NCBI RefSeq assembly: GCF_900169075.1
Contig: NZ_LT827014.1
Span: 186,001-250,000 of the forward strand
Direction of reading: 5' to 3'
Source of the DNA: Chryseobacterium phocaeense
GTDB lineage: Bacteria > Bacteroidota > Bacteroidia > Flavobacteriales > Weeksellaceae
DNA: 64,000 nt
The notes below the pieces were generated by a model, which saw only the letters and a program-made list of their open reading frames with translations, made no database searches and had not been told where the DNA came from. This document shows positions 43,907 through 52,154 of the stretch, piece after piece. The first letter of the stretch is position 1. The number at the start of each line of letters is the position of its first letter. The position numbers were made by a program, and so were the translations under genes.

Positions 43907-44392
43907 TTACAGATCTGTTGCGATTGAAGAAAAATTCATTTTAAGTTTGATCTGCGAGGCAACCGGCTTTCCATTGCATGAAGCAGGAACCCAGCTCTTC
44001 TTGATTCGTCTTACCACATATTTCATATCATCGAAAAAATAAGTGCTGTTGGCTACTTTTGGAGTTCCCTCAATTTGGGTCACTTTTCCGGTTTCATCCA
44101 CGGTAAGGGTAAAGGTAAAATCCCCGTTCAGCACATAGAAATCCGAATTCAGATAATCATACATAAATTTCTTTAGGGTTTCCTTATAAACGGCTACTCC
44201 GCCTTCGAATGCTGCCGGCTTAAAATCGGTACAGCCTTTTACAGCCACCTGCAAAAGAGGTTCTTTGATATCTATTTTCAGGAGGTTTTTATTAAGTTCT
44301 GCAATCGGATTATCATCCCTGTCCTCAACATCCTGCTGTGCCCACGTAAAATTCCCGATAAGAAGCGCTAAAAATAAGGTAAAAGCTTTCAT
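43907..44392 (-). CDS. Secreted TonB-C-terminal-domain-like protein (short)
   Basis: 161 residues from the ATG at 44392 (MKAFTLFLALLIGNFTWAQ signal peptide; the frame extends to 44428 but those residues precede the signal). The mature part carries one TonB_C-like unit (FTFTLTVDETGKVTQIEGTP ... IKKSWVPASCNGKPVASQIK). It is related to the gene just downstream, and both may descend from one ancestor by tandem duplication. Role unknown. Confidence 0.82.
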   Translation of the reverse strand: MKAFTLFLALLIGNFTWAQQDVEDRDDNPIAELNKNLLKIDIKEPLLQVAVKGCTDFKPAAFEGGVAVYKETLKKFMYDYLNSDFYVLNGDFTFTLTVDETGKVTQIEGTPKVANSTYFFDDMKYVVRRIKKSWVPASCNGKPVASQIKLKMNFSSIATDL

Positions 44393-44470
44393 AGACCTGT
44401 ATTCATTAGTTATTAAAATATATCGCAAAGTTAATTATTTAACCTGATTCCGGGCGAAGAAAATCGATAT

Positions 44471-44605
44471 TTGAGCTGGAAGAAGGAAGAGGGAAGATGG
44501 GAGCTAATCTCAGTCCTCATAATTGTTGATCAGGGTAAAATTAAATCTCTGTTCCACATTTCTTATTTTGACTTCAATAACTTCCAGCTTCCATCTCCAA
44601 ATTTC
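44471..44605. repeat. Purine-rich intergenic repeat pair, imperfect inverted
   Basis: GAAGGAAGAGGGAAGATGGG at about 44476-44501 and, inverted, CTTCCAGCTTCCATCTCC at about 44580-44597 are related to the unit at 21030-21053. They flank AT-rich DNA between the TonB-C-like gene and poxB. No coding frame. Confidence 0.4.
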
Positions 44606-44616
44606 CTGGCAATAGA

Positions 44617-46350
44617 CTACAACAGTCCTTTAATGTGCTTATAATTGGTCTTCACCGTATCCAGAACCTCTTCCATTTTACCGCCAAGCATAAGCTGCGC
44701 CATGGATTTCGTCATTCCAAGAACCTGATCGAAGTCTATTTTCGGAGGCAGCGCCAGCGCGTTGGGATTCGTAAAGATATTCAGCAGATAAGGTCCGTCG
44801 TAAGCCAGGCATTCTCTGATGGCATTTTCCACTTCTTCCGGTTTGTGCACATTTTTTCCGGGATAGCCCATTGCCTGTGCCACCATCGCAAAATCAGGAT
44901 TGATCATATCTGTTTCATTGTCCGGCATTCCGCCAACTTCCATTTCCAGTTTTACCATTCCCAGAGTTCTGTTGTTGAAAACAATAAGCTTAACCGGAAG
45001 TTTATACTGAAAAATAGTAGCCATATCTCCCAGCAGCATAGAAAGTCCGCCGTCTCCGCACATGGCAATCACTTCCCTTCCCGGATAGGTCAGTGAAGCT
45101 CCAATGGCCATCGGCATCGCATTCGCCATAGATCCGTGATTGAAAGACCCCAGCATTTTCCTTTCGCCGGTTCCTGTAATAAACCTTGCTCCCCAGACAC
45201 AGCACATGCCGGTATCTACCGTAAATATCGCATCTTTTTTAGCCAGCTGATCCAAAGTATGCGCTACATATTCGGGCTGGATAGCATCTTCTTTTCCAAA
45301 GTCTTTTACATAAGCCAGTTGGTTTTCTTTTACTTTTTCATAAAATGCAAGCTGCTCGTTCAGGAAATGAACATCCGTTTTTTCCTGAATTAGCGGCAGC
45401 AAAGCTCTGATTGTTTCTTTAACATCTCCCGCAAGACCAAGCTCCAGTTTTGCTCTTCTTCCTAATCTTTCGGGACTTTCATCGATCTGGACAATTTTAT
45501 TTTTAACGGGCATGAATTTCTGATATGGAAAATCAGTTCCCAGCATAATTAAAAGATCGGCCTCGTGCATAGCGGCATATGCAGATGGAAAACCGAGAAG
45601 CCCTGTCAATCCTACTTCATTGGGATTGCCCGGCTGAATTGACATTTTCCCACGGAAAGAATAGCCTACAGGGGCTTTCAGATGTTTTGAGAGTTCAATT
45701 ACCTCCTGATTCGCTTTTTCAGCCCCAATTCCACAGTAAAGGGTTACCTTTTTACTTTCGTTGATCAAATCTGCAAGGCTTTTCAACTCTTCATCGGAAG
45801 GCCTGATAACCGGATTGGTTCTAAATAACTGTGTGGAAGTGGAACCTTCTTCGGCATCCAGTTCAGAAACATCTCCCGGGAGCCCGATCACAGCCACCCC
45901 TTTTTTTGAAATGGCGTGCTGCATTGCAGTCTGTAAAGTTCTCTGCACCTGCTCCGGTCTCGTGATCATCTGGTTATAGTGACTGCAGTCATCAAAAAGT
46001 TTTATGGTATTGGTTTCCTGGAAATAATCCATTCCCATTTCGTCACTTGGAATGGTGGAAGCAATTACGAGCATCGGAACATGGGATTTATGAGCTTCGT
46101 ATACGCCATTAATCAAATGGACATGTCCGGGCCCGCAACTTCCGGCACAGACTGCAAAGCCCTCCAGCTCTGCCTCTGCAGCGGCTGCATAAGCCCCTAC
46201 TTCTTCATGCCGTACGTGAATCCATTCGATACTGCTTTTTTTCACCGCTATATTAAGATGGTTGAGACTGTCGCCGGTTACTGCATAAATTCTTTTCACA
46301 TGGGCATTTTCGAGCATTTCAACAATCTGCTCTGCTATGTTTTTAGCCAT
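44617..46350 (-). CDS. poxB: Thiamine-pyrophosphate enzyme, pyruvate dehydrogenase (quinone) type
   Basis: 577 residues. The three-domain TPP fold is complete: the N-terminal Pyr domain with the catalytic Glu in VRHEEVGAYAAAAEAELEGF, a central FAD-binding-like domain, and the C-terminal PP domain with GDGGLSMLLGDMATIFQYKL binding TPP. AVTGDSLNHLNIAVKK at the N-terminus fits PoxB, which oxidises pyruvate to acetate and CO2 and passes electrons to quinone. Acetolactate synthase or another relative cannot be ruled out. Confidence 0.85.
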   Translation of the reverse strand: MAKNIAEQIVEMLENAHVKRIYAVTGDSLNHLNIAVKKSSIEWIHVRHEEVGAYAAAAEAELEGFAVCAGSCGPGHVHLINGVYEAHKSHVPMLVIASTIPSDEMGMDYFQETNTIKLFDDCSHYNQMITRPEQVQRTLQTAMQHAISKKGVAVIGLPGDVSELDAEEGSTSTQLFRTNPVIRPSDEELKSLADLINESKKVTLYCGIGAEKANQEVIELSKHLKAPVGYSFRGKMSIQPGNPNEVGLTGLLGFPSAYAAMHEADLLIMLGTDFPYQKFMPVKNKIVQIDESPERLGRRAKLELGLAGDVKETIRALLPLIQEKTDVHFLNEQLAFYEKVKENQLAYVKDFGKEDAIQPEYVAHTLDQLAKKDAIFTVDTGMCCVWGARFITGTGERKMLGSFNHGSMANAMPMAIGASLTYPGREVIAMCGDGGLSMLLGDMATIFQYKLPVKLIVFNNRTLGMVKLEMEVGGMPDNETDMINPDFAMVAQAMGYPGKNVHKPEEVENAIRECLAYDGPYLLNIFTNPNALALPPKIDFDQVLGMTKSMAQLMLGGKMEEVLDTVKTNYKHIKGLL

Positions 46351-46517
46351 AATTATTCTTTTTTGGTGTTGTTTGGTCTTTGAATACTGAAGAGAATATG
46401 GATTGAAAAGTTTTCGTCTAAAAACGCTTCTCTCAAATTTAACTAATAAATTATAATTTCTATGCCAAGATTATATTAAAATTTCAACACATTCAGCCTT
46501 ATATTGGTATTGAAAAG

Positions 46518-46652
46518 TTTTTTAAACCATTAAGAGAAGTGAAGATTTTAAGGATAGTTAAGATAAAAATCAAACGATTTTTTTTTAGCATACATTCTTC
46601 GGAGAAGGCTCAACTTAATACTCTTAAAAGCTTAATGAAAGCTTAAGGGTTT
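46518..46652. repeat. MITE-like palindromic intergenic element, copy 2
   Basis: Terminal inverted repeats TTTAAACCATTAAG and CTTAAGGGTTTAAA (13 of 14 match) bound a 135-base element with the same interior order as copy 1 at 6009-6135: AGAGAAGTGAAGATTTTAAG, GGATAGTTAAG, AACTTAATACTCTTAAA, GCTTAATG. It is noncoding and can fold end to end. It lies between poxB and lysA, a gap of 375 bases. Confidence 0.65.
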
Positions 46653-46681
46653 AAATATATTCCGGCTTTTTTCAAATAAAA

Positions 46682-46705
46682 AACTCCACAGTAATCTGCG
46701 GAGTT
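46682..46705 (-). terminator. Intrinsic terminator after lysA
   Basis: AACTCCGCAG-ATTA-CTGTGGAGTT (one wobble) on the minus strand, followed by six Ts, 20 bases past the stop. Confidence 0.85.
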
Positions 46706-46725
46706 GTTGTTAATTTATATTTGAT

Positions 46726-47925
46726 TTATATTACTTCTATCTGATTTCTCAGCAGGTCTTCAAATTCGTCCCTTTTACGGATCAGATGGGCTTTTCCGTC
46801 CAGGAACAAGACTTCAGCAGGCTTCAATCTTGAATTAAAGTTTGAACTCATTTCAAAACCATAAGCTCCGGCATTATGGAAAGCCAGAATATCCCCTTCC
46901 CGTACTTCATTCAGCTTTCTGTCCCATGCGAAGGTGTCTGTTTCGCAGATATTTCCGACGACGGTATAGATTCTTTCTGCACCTTTCGGATTAGACAGGT
47001 TTTCAATCAGGTGGTAAGAGTCATAGAACATCGGACGGATCAGGTGGTTGAATCCTGAATTTACACCTACAAAAACGGTAGCTGTCGTCTGCTTGATCAC
47101 GTTAGCTTTTACTAAAAGATAACCGCTTTTTCCGACCAGGAATTTTCCCGGTTCAAACCATAGCTCGAATTTTCTACCTGTAGATTTTGAGAATTCCGAC
47201 AGGACTTTCTCTACTTTTTTACCTAAAGTTTTCACATCCGTTTCTTCTTCACTGTCCTGATAAGGGATTTTGAATCCGCTTCCCATATCCAGATACTTCA
47301 GATTAGGGAAATGCTCTGAAAGTTCGAGCATAATATCCAATGCCTGCAGGAAAACGTCCGGATCTTTAATTTCACTTCCTGTGTGCATATGAAGTCCCTC
47401 CACATTAAGGTTGGTGCTTTTCATCACCCTTTCAATATGACGGACCTGGTGGATGGAAATACCGAACTTGCTGTCGATATGTCCCGTTGAAATTTTGTAA
47501 TTTCCCCCGGCAAAAATATGCGGATTGATTCTTACCAGGATAGGATAGGTATTCCCGAATTTATTTCCGAACTGCTCCAGAATAGAGATATTGTCGATAT
47601 TGATGTGTACACCCAGTTGCATAGCTTCTTCAATTTCTGCAAGGTCTACACAGTTGGGCGTGAAAAGGATTTTTTCTTTAGGAAACCCTGCTTTGAGCCC
47701 AAGTTTTACTTCGTTTATTGAAACACAGTCCAAAGATGCACCGAGGTTCTTGACATACTTCAAAATGTTGATATTGGTTAATGCCTTGGCGGCATAGAAG
47801 AACTTAGTGTGTTTTAAAAAAGAGGATGTAAGTTTCTCGTATTGAGTTTTAATAGATTCTGCATCGTAAACATACACCGGTGTGCCAAATTCGCTGGCAA
47901 TCTTTAATAATTCTTTTGGATTCAT
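46726..47925 (-). CDS. lysA: Diaminopimelate decarboxylase
   Basis: 399 residues, PLP-dependent. It converts meso-diaminopimelate to lysine. PLP lysine is in FFYAAKALTN, other family blocks are HMHTGSEI, DMGSGFKIPY, WFEPGKFLVG, and GNICETDTFAW carries the active Cys. The leader contains a small Lys-rich open frame and a terminator hairpin (47942-47976), so transcription attenuation by lysine is possible. Confidence 0.95.
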   Translation of the reverse strand: MNPKELLKIASEFGTPVYVYDAESIKTQYEKLTSSFLKHTKFFYAAKALTNINILKYVKNLGASLDCVSINEVKLGLKAGFPKEKILFTPNCVDLAEIEEAMQLGVHINIDNISILEQFGNKFGNTYPILVRINPHIFAGGNYKISTGHIDSKFGISIHQVRHIERVMKSTNLNVEGLHMHTGSEIKDPDVFLQALDIMLELSEHFPNLKYLDMGSGFKIPYQDSEEETDVKTLGKKVEKVLSEFSKSTGRKFELWFEPGKFLVGKSGYLLVKANVIKQTTATVFVGVNSGFNHLIRPMFYDSYHLIENLSNPKGAERIYTVVGNICETDTFAWDRKLNEVREGDILAFHNAGAYGFEMSSNFNSRLKPAEVLFLDGKAHLIRKRDEFEDLLRNQIEVI

Positions 47926-47941
47926 AATTTCATTTTAACAT

Positions 47942-47976
47942 AAAAAATGGCAGATTCTTAAAAAAAGAGCCTGCCA
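47942..47976 (-). terminator. Terminator/attenuator hairpin in the lysA leader
   Basis: On the minus strand TGGCAG-GC-TCTT and AAGA-AT-CTGCCA pair around a T-rich loop and run straight into six Ts, an intrinsic terminator that ends about 17 bases before the lysA ATG. If transcription starts upstream of it, it must be read through for lysA to be made. It could also simply end transcripts from the upstream gene. Confidence 0.65.
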
Positions 47977-48005
47977 CAGTGATTATTTTATGCAAGACAA
48001 CTTTT

Positions 48006-48077
48006 TTAAATATTCCAAACCTTAGAGAACTTTACAGCTCCCTTTTTTCCAGTTTTTATTTGTTTAAAATTTTGCAT
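48006..48077 (-). CDS. Putative lysine-rich leader peptide of lysA
   Basis: A 23-codon frame on the minus strand reads MQNFKQIKTGKKGAV, then KFSKVWNI and a TAA. Six of 23 residues are Lys, including a Lys-Lys pair. It lies between a promoter-like TATTTTTG (48104-48097) and the terminator hairpin at 47942-47976. This is the layout of ribosome-mediated attenuation. AAA codons are common in AT-rich DNA, so the Lys content alone is weak evidence; two of the six are AAG. Confidence 0.45.
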   Translation of the reverse strand: MQNFKQIKTGKKGAVKFSKVWNI

Positions 48078-48144
48078 TGCTTCTTTTTATTTTTTGCAAA
48101 AATACTATTTATTTTTTATTTGTATGTGAATTCGTTAAGTACTT

Positions 48145-48819
48145 TTAATCCAGCTTTGTTATTTTAAGGTCTGTAAAATGGCCCAATGTGCCCGGTCCGA
48201 TCCACAATCCTATGCTCCCCCGCTGGTTTCCGCCCTGTTTTAAATCGTTGACGATAAGGGTCGGCTGCGAGGCTCCGTTGATATAAAGCTTAGCTGTTTC
48301 ATTCTTAACCTCTATTTTCACTTTGGTCCATTCACCAGGCACCAGATCGGCATAAGACTCGTACTTTTCCGGGGTTTCCTTTCTTAGTTTTTCCCACGGA
48401 TATCCCGGCCATGAAATATACTGGGTAGAATGATTCCTGCGTACCTGGTCATTGGCCCGGCCGTTGGTAGGGCGCAGGTAAAACACTTCCATTTTTGAAA
48501 TATCTTCAGCAACCCGGAAAGCAATTCCTACGAATCCACGGGCCGTTTCGCTGGCGGTAGAACTGGTTTGTCCGGAAACAGTTGCTTCAATTGTTCCGTT
48601 ATGAAAATCTATATTTTTCAGAACTGCCAATGTTTTTTCATTGGTGACTTCACCCTGAATTTCCAAAACCATTGCATTTTTATTCTTATACTTCTCTTCT
48701 TTCACTGTCACCTGAGACAGATTAACATCCGTTGTCTTTAGTGAAGTTTTCTGTGCTTTGGATGAAAAGCTTATAACGAGGCTCAGCAGAACCGTTGCAA
48801 ATAATTTTTTGCTGATCAT
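48145..48819 (-). CDS. Secreted concanavalin-like (DUF1080/LamG) domain protein
   Basis: 224 residues with a signal peptide (MISKKLFATVLLSLVISFSSKAQ). The mature domain is a beta-jellyroll (IDFHNGTIEATVSGQTSS, RGFVGIAFRVAEDISKMEVF, WTKVKIEVKNETAKLYINGA, RGSIGLWIGPGTLGHFTDLK) of the LamG/DUF1080 type found in carbohydrate-binding or sugar-processing proteins. Substrate unknown. Confidence 0.85.
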   Translation of the reverse strand: MISKKLFATVLLSLVISFSSKAQKTSLKTTDVNLSQVTVKEEKYKNKNAMVLEIQGEVTNEKTLAVLKNIDFHNGTIEATVSGQTSSTASETARGFVGIAFRVAEDISKMEVFYLRPTNGRANDQVRRNHSTQYISWPGYPWEKLRKETPEKYESYADLVPGEWTKVKIEVKNETAKLYINGASQPTLIVNDLKQGGNQRGSIGLWIGPGTLGHFTDLKITKLD

Positions 48820-48891
48820 ATTCTTGTTTTTTTAATATCTAAAGATCAATCCGAAGATAACAAAAATCAAGGCGTATGTGATCATGAATTT

Positions 48892-50115
48892 TTATTTCGG
48901 TAATGGCAGTGTTTCGAAATCACCCCGTAAGAGCGCAAGCTGTAAATCATTATGCAGGTCTGTGGAAGACAGAGGAAGATCTATTTTCAGTTTGGCGAGC
49001 CTGCTCATGGTCTGAATCTGCGTAAACAGGTCATAGAAACCATAAGCAGTTATTTTGCCGTTTTCAATGATCAGGAACAGTTTTTCGCCCAGTTTACGTC
49101 CCTGTCCCAGCCAGAGTTCATTTCTTTTCCGGAAATCAATCTTTTTCACGAAGGCATCAACATCATTATACTCTTCCTGAAGGCTGATAAACTGCACTGC
49201 TTTGGTGCCCTGTGTAAATGACCGGAATTTTAGAATCGGTTTGTCCGTTTTGTTGAGTTTGTTCTTCTCAACAATATATTTACTATTCCTGAAGTAAAGC
49301 CCGAACGGGAAAACTTCTCTTTTTTTGATATTCTTAGAATTCAGGATCAGTTTTGCGATAATATCTGTTCCTGTAAGTTCATAATTGATCTGCTCAACCT
49401 CTTTCTGAAGCAGTTCCCATTTTTTAGATTTGGAATTGAATACTTTCTTTGAAAATTTGTTGATATCCTGAACATATTCGGACAAAATGATTTTTCCGGC
49501 TTCATTCTGAAAATAGACAAACCCTTTTTCATTGGGAAGATCCTGGGTGAGAACTTTGATCTTGTTGATGTAGGTTTTGGCATTGGTTTCGTCATGCTGC
49601 TTCTGGATGATCTCATTTTCAGTGTCTTTTGAGATCAGAAGTTTAAACAGTTCCAATGTTGCCCGGGCATCGCCTTCCGCCCTGTGGTGATTTGTCAAAG
49701 GAATTCCAAGGGATTTCACCAGTTTTCCCAAAGAATAGCTTACCTCATCCGGGATCATTTTTTTGGCTAAGGGAATCGTATCTAACGTATTGATCTGAAA
49801 TTCATACCCAAGCCTCTTGAAAGACTGGCGGAGCATTCTGTAATCAAAATCAATATTATGTCCTACAAGCGTGGTATTCTCGGTAATTTCAATAACCCTT
49901 TTTGCTATTTCGTGAAATTTCGGGGCGGTTTTTACCATTTTGGGCGTAATACTGGTGAGTTTTTGCACAAAAGGGGTAATATCACTTTCGGGATTGACGA
50001 GAGATATAAACTGGTCAGTAATTTTCTGGCCATCATACCTGTAGATGGCTATATCTATAATGCATTCATTTCTATAACCTGCACCATTACTTTCTATATC
50101 TATAATCGAATACAT
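48892..50115 (-). CDS. DEDDh exonuclease (DnaQ-like) with degenerate GIY-YIG region
   Basis: 407 residues. The N-terminal 3'-5' exonuclease domain is intact: Asp6 and Glu8 (DIESNG), Asp89 (HNIDFD), His144 and Asp149 (HHRAEGDAR). Residues about 193-263 align with a UvrC-type GIY-YIG nuclease (LPNEKGFVYFQNEAGKIILS ... SKSKKWELLQKEVEQINYEL), but the second YIG is ILS, the catalytic Arg is missing, and the catalytic Glu position is Asn260 (LILNSKNIKK), so that domain appears dead. The C-terminal 140 residues are unassigned. Related epsilon-UvrC fusions act in repair. Confidence 0.9.
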   Translation of the reverse strand: MYSIIDIESNGAGYRNECIIDIAIYRYDGQKITDQFISLVNPESDITPFVQKLTSITPKMVKTAPKFHEIAKRVIEITENTTLVGHNIDFDYRMLRQSFKRLGYEFQINTLDTIPLAKKMIPDEVSYSLGKLVKSLGIPLTNHHRAEGDARATLELFKLLISKDTENEIIQKQHDETNAKTYINKIKVLTQDLPNEKGFVYFQNEAGKIILSEYVQDINKFSKKVFNSKSKKWELLQKEVEQINYELTGTDIIAKLILNSKNIKKREVFPFGLYFRNSKYIVEKNKLNKTDKPILKFRSFTQGTKAVQFISLQEEYNDVDAFVKKIDFRKRNELWLGQGRKLGEKLFLIIENGKITAYGFYDLFTQIQTMSRLAKLKIDLPLSSTDLHNDLQLALLRGDFETLPLPK

Positions 50116-50125
50116 TGAATTGTAG

Positions 50126-50380
50126 TTATACTGCTATTTTTTTAAGTTTATTGTTAACGGTTCTGCCATAGAGATCCTGAATATGAAGACCTAATACATA
50201 ACCCATGCCATTGGTTTTAACTGCCACAGTTCTGCTGTATATCTTTAGCATTAAAAAGAAAAACAGCTTAAAATATACGGCATCCTGCCCAATAAAGCGG
50301 TACAGCCATATATTATCAAGCCCTAAAGGCAATCCCGCTAAAATAACAAAAAATATGTCAAAAAAAAGTAAAACAGGCAT
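50126..50380 (-). CDS. Possible small membrane protein upstream of the exonuclease gene
   Basis: An 84-residue frame with a hydrophobic N-terminal half (FFDIFFVILAGLPLG) and a basic tail (VKTNGMGYVLGLHIQDLYGR). It ends 10 bases before the exonuclease start and in the same direction. Codon use is plausible, but I know no family, and no strong start signal is visible. It could be noncoding. Confidence 0.4.
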   Translation of the reverse strand: MPVLLFFDIFFVILAGLPLGLDNIWLYRFIGQDAVYFKLFFFLMLKIYSRTVAVKTNGMGYVLGLHIQDLYGRTVNNKLKKIAV

Positions 50381-50479
50381 TGTTACTGTTCCTGATCAGA
50401 TTCAAACTTCCAGACTGATACAATAAAAAGCTGATACTCTTTTGATAACAGTTTATTCTTTACCAAATAAATTTAAATA

Positions 50480-52006
50480 TTATCTCCTTCTTCCGCCCAA
50501 ACCAAACATCCCAAGGATGGCTTTTGCTCCTTCACGCATCAGTGTACTGGTAAACGTCCTTCCCGCCTTACTTTGAAGGACCTGCTCGAACATTCCCGGT
50601 TCTTCCTTCACGGGCTTGGTTTTCTGCGTTGGTGCAGGGTTCTGAGCTGCCTGCTCCATTCTGTTGGTTAATATTTCATATGCTGAATCTTTATCAACGG
50701 GCTGCTCATATTTCGCTACCAAAGCAGAATTTCCGGTGAGTTCTGAAATTTCAGCATCGTTCAGGACATCCATTCTGGACTCCGGGGAGATCAGGTAGGT
50801 ATGAACCAACGGTGTAGGGATTCCTTTTTCATCCAGAGCTGTTACAAATGCTTCCCCGATTCCCAGGTTCTGGATCAGGCTGGATGCATCGTAAAATTCA
50901 GTTGTCGGATAATTTTCAACCGCTTTAGAGATCTCTTTTTTATCTTTTGCCGTAAAGCCCCTTAACGCATGCTGGATCTTCAGACCAAGCTGCGACAGTA
51001 CATTTTCCGGAACATCACCAGGAATCTGAGTGATAAAATAAATCCCAACGCCTTTGGAACGGATCAGTTTTACCATGGTTTCGATCTGTGAAAGCAGTGC
51101 TTTTGAAGATTCGTCAAAGATCAGGTGGGCTTCGTCAATAAACAGCACCAGTTTTGGCTTTCCGCTGTCCCCTTCTTCAGGGAAAGTCATATAGATTTCT
51201 GCAAAAAGGGAAAGCATAAATGTAGAGAACAGCTGCGGCTTATTCTGTATTTCCGCCACTCTCAGGATATTCACAACACCTTTTCCGTCTCTGGTTTCAA
51301 GAAGATCATGAACATCAAAGCTTAGTTCGCCGAAGAAATCGGATGCTCCCTGCTGCTCCAGTGCAACAATAGATCTCAGGATAGCGCCTAAAGAAGAAGA
51401 AGCTATAGATCCGTAGTTGGCAGCCAATTCAGCTTTTCCCTGTGCATTATCGGTAACATACTGCAGTACTTTCTTTAAATCGTTAAGATCAATTAACGGA
51501 AGACCTTTATCATCACAATATTTGAAAACAATAGACATAATGCTCTGCTGGGTATCATTAAGCTCTAAAATTTTACTTAACAAAACCGGCCCGAATTCTG
51601 TAACGGTAGCTCTCAGCTTCACGCCTTTTCCGCCGGAGATGCTCATCAGCTCTACAGGAAATGCCTGTGGATTATACGGAAGCTGTGTTTTAGCATATCT
51701 TTCCTCTATGATAGGGTTCATTTGCCCTGCTTCAGCAATTCCGGAAAAGTCTCCTTTAATATCCAATACAAGAGAAGGAATTCCGGCATGGGAAAGCTGT
51801 TCTGCAAAAACCTGGAGCGTCTTGGTTTTACCGGTACCTGTTGCCCCTGCAATAAGCCCATGGCGGTTGATGGTTTTCAATGGAATCGTTACATTGACTT
51901 CCGGAACCACTTCTCCTCCCAGCATTCCTTTTCCGAGTATAATATGTTCTCCTTTTGGGGTATATCTTGTATTCAGTTCTTCAATAAATTTTGTTTTATC
52001 TGCCAT
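50480..52006 (-). CDS. HerA-like ATPase (DUF853)
   Basis: 508 residues. Walker A is GATGTGKTKTLQVFAEQ and Walker B is KLVLFIDEAHLIFDES, both with the HerA/FtsK-type layout. The block RATVTEFGPVLLSKILELND and the C-terminal MLREGAKAILGMFGLGGRRR-like tail match DUF853 (E. coli YjgR). It is a cytosolic ATPase of unclear role. Confidence 0.9.
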   Translation of the reverse strand: MADKTKFIEELNTRYTPKGEHIILGKGMLGGEVVPEVNVTIPLKTINRHGLIAGATGTGKTKTLQVFAEQLSHAGIPSLVLDIKGDFSGIAEAGQMNPIIEERYAKTQLPYNPQAFPVELMSISGGKGVKLRATVTEFGPVLLSKILELNDTQQSIMSIVFKYCDDKGLPLIDLNDLKKVLQYVTDNAQGKAELAANYGSIASSSLGAILRSIVALEQQGASDFFGELSFDVHDLLETRDGKGVVNILRVAEIQNKPQLFSTFMLSLFAEIYMTFPEEGDSGKPKLVLFIDEAHLIFDESSKALLSQIETMVKLIRSKGVGIYFITQIPGDVPENVLSQLGLKIQHALRGFTAKDKKEISKAVENYPTTEFYDASSLIQNLGIGEAFVTALDEKGIPTPLVHTYLISPESRMDVLNDAEISELTGNSALVAKYEQPVDKDSAYEILTNRMEQAAQNPAPTQKTKPVKEEPGMFEQVLQSKAGRTFTSTLMREGAKAILGMFGLGGRRR

Positions 52007-52154
52007 TTGATCTTTTTTAACTTATAAATATAAAAGTTTTTGTAAAATATTCAGGGATTAAAGTAATATTTCAGGATTAAATTTAGTTATAGCTTCTGTA
52101 AAATAATACTTACTTTCGTCTAAGCAATGATAACCTTTTTACTAGCATAATCAC

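Noticed and set aside
47979..48167. Plus-strand 62-residue frame in the lysA leader
   Set aside because: It is rich in Phe/Leu from T-runs, has no neighbours on that strand, and overlaps the proposed leader and terminator.
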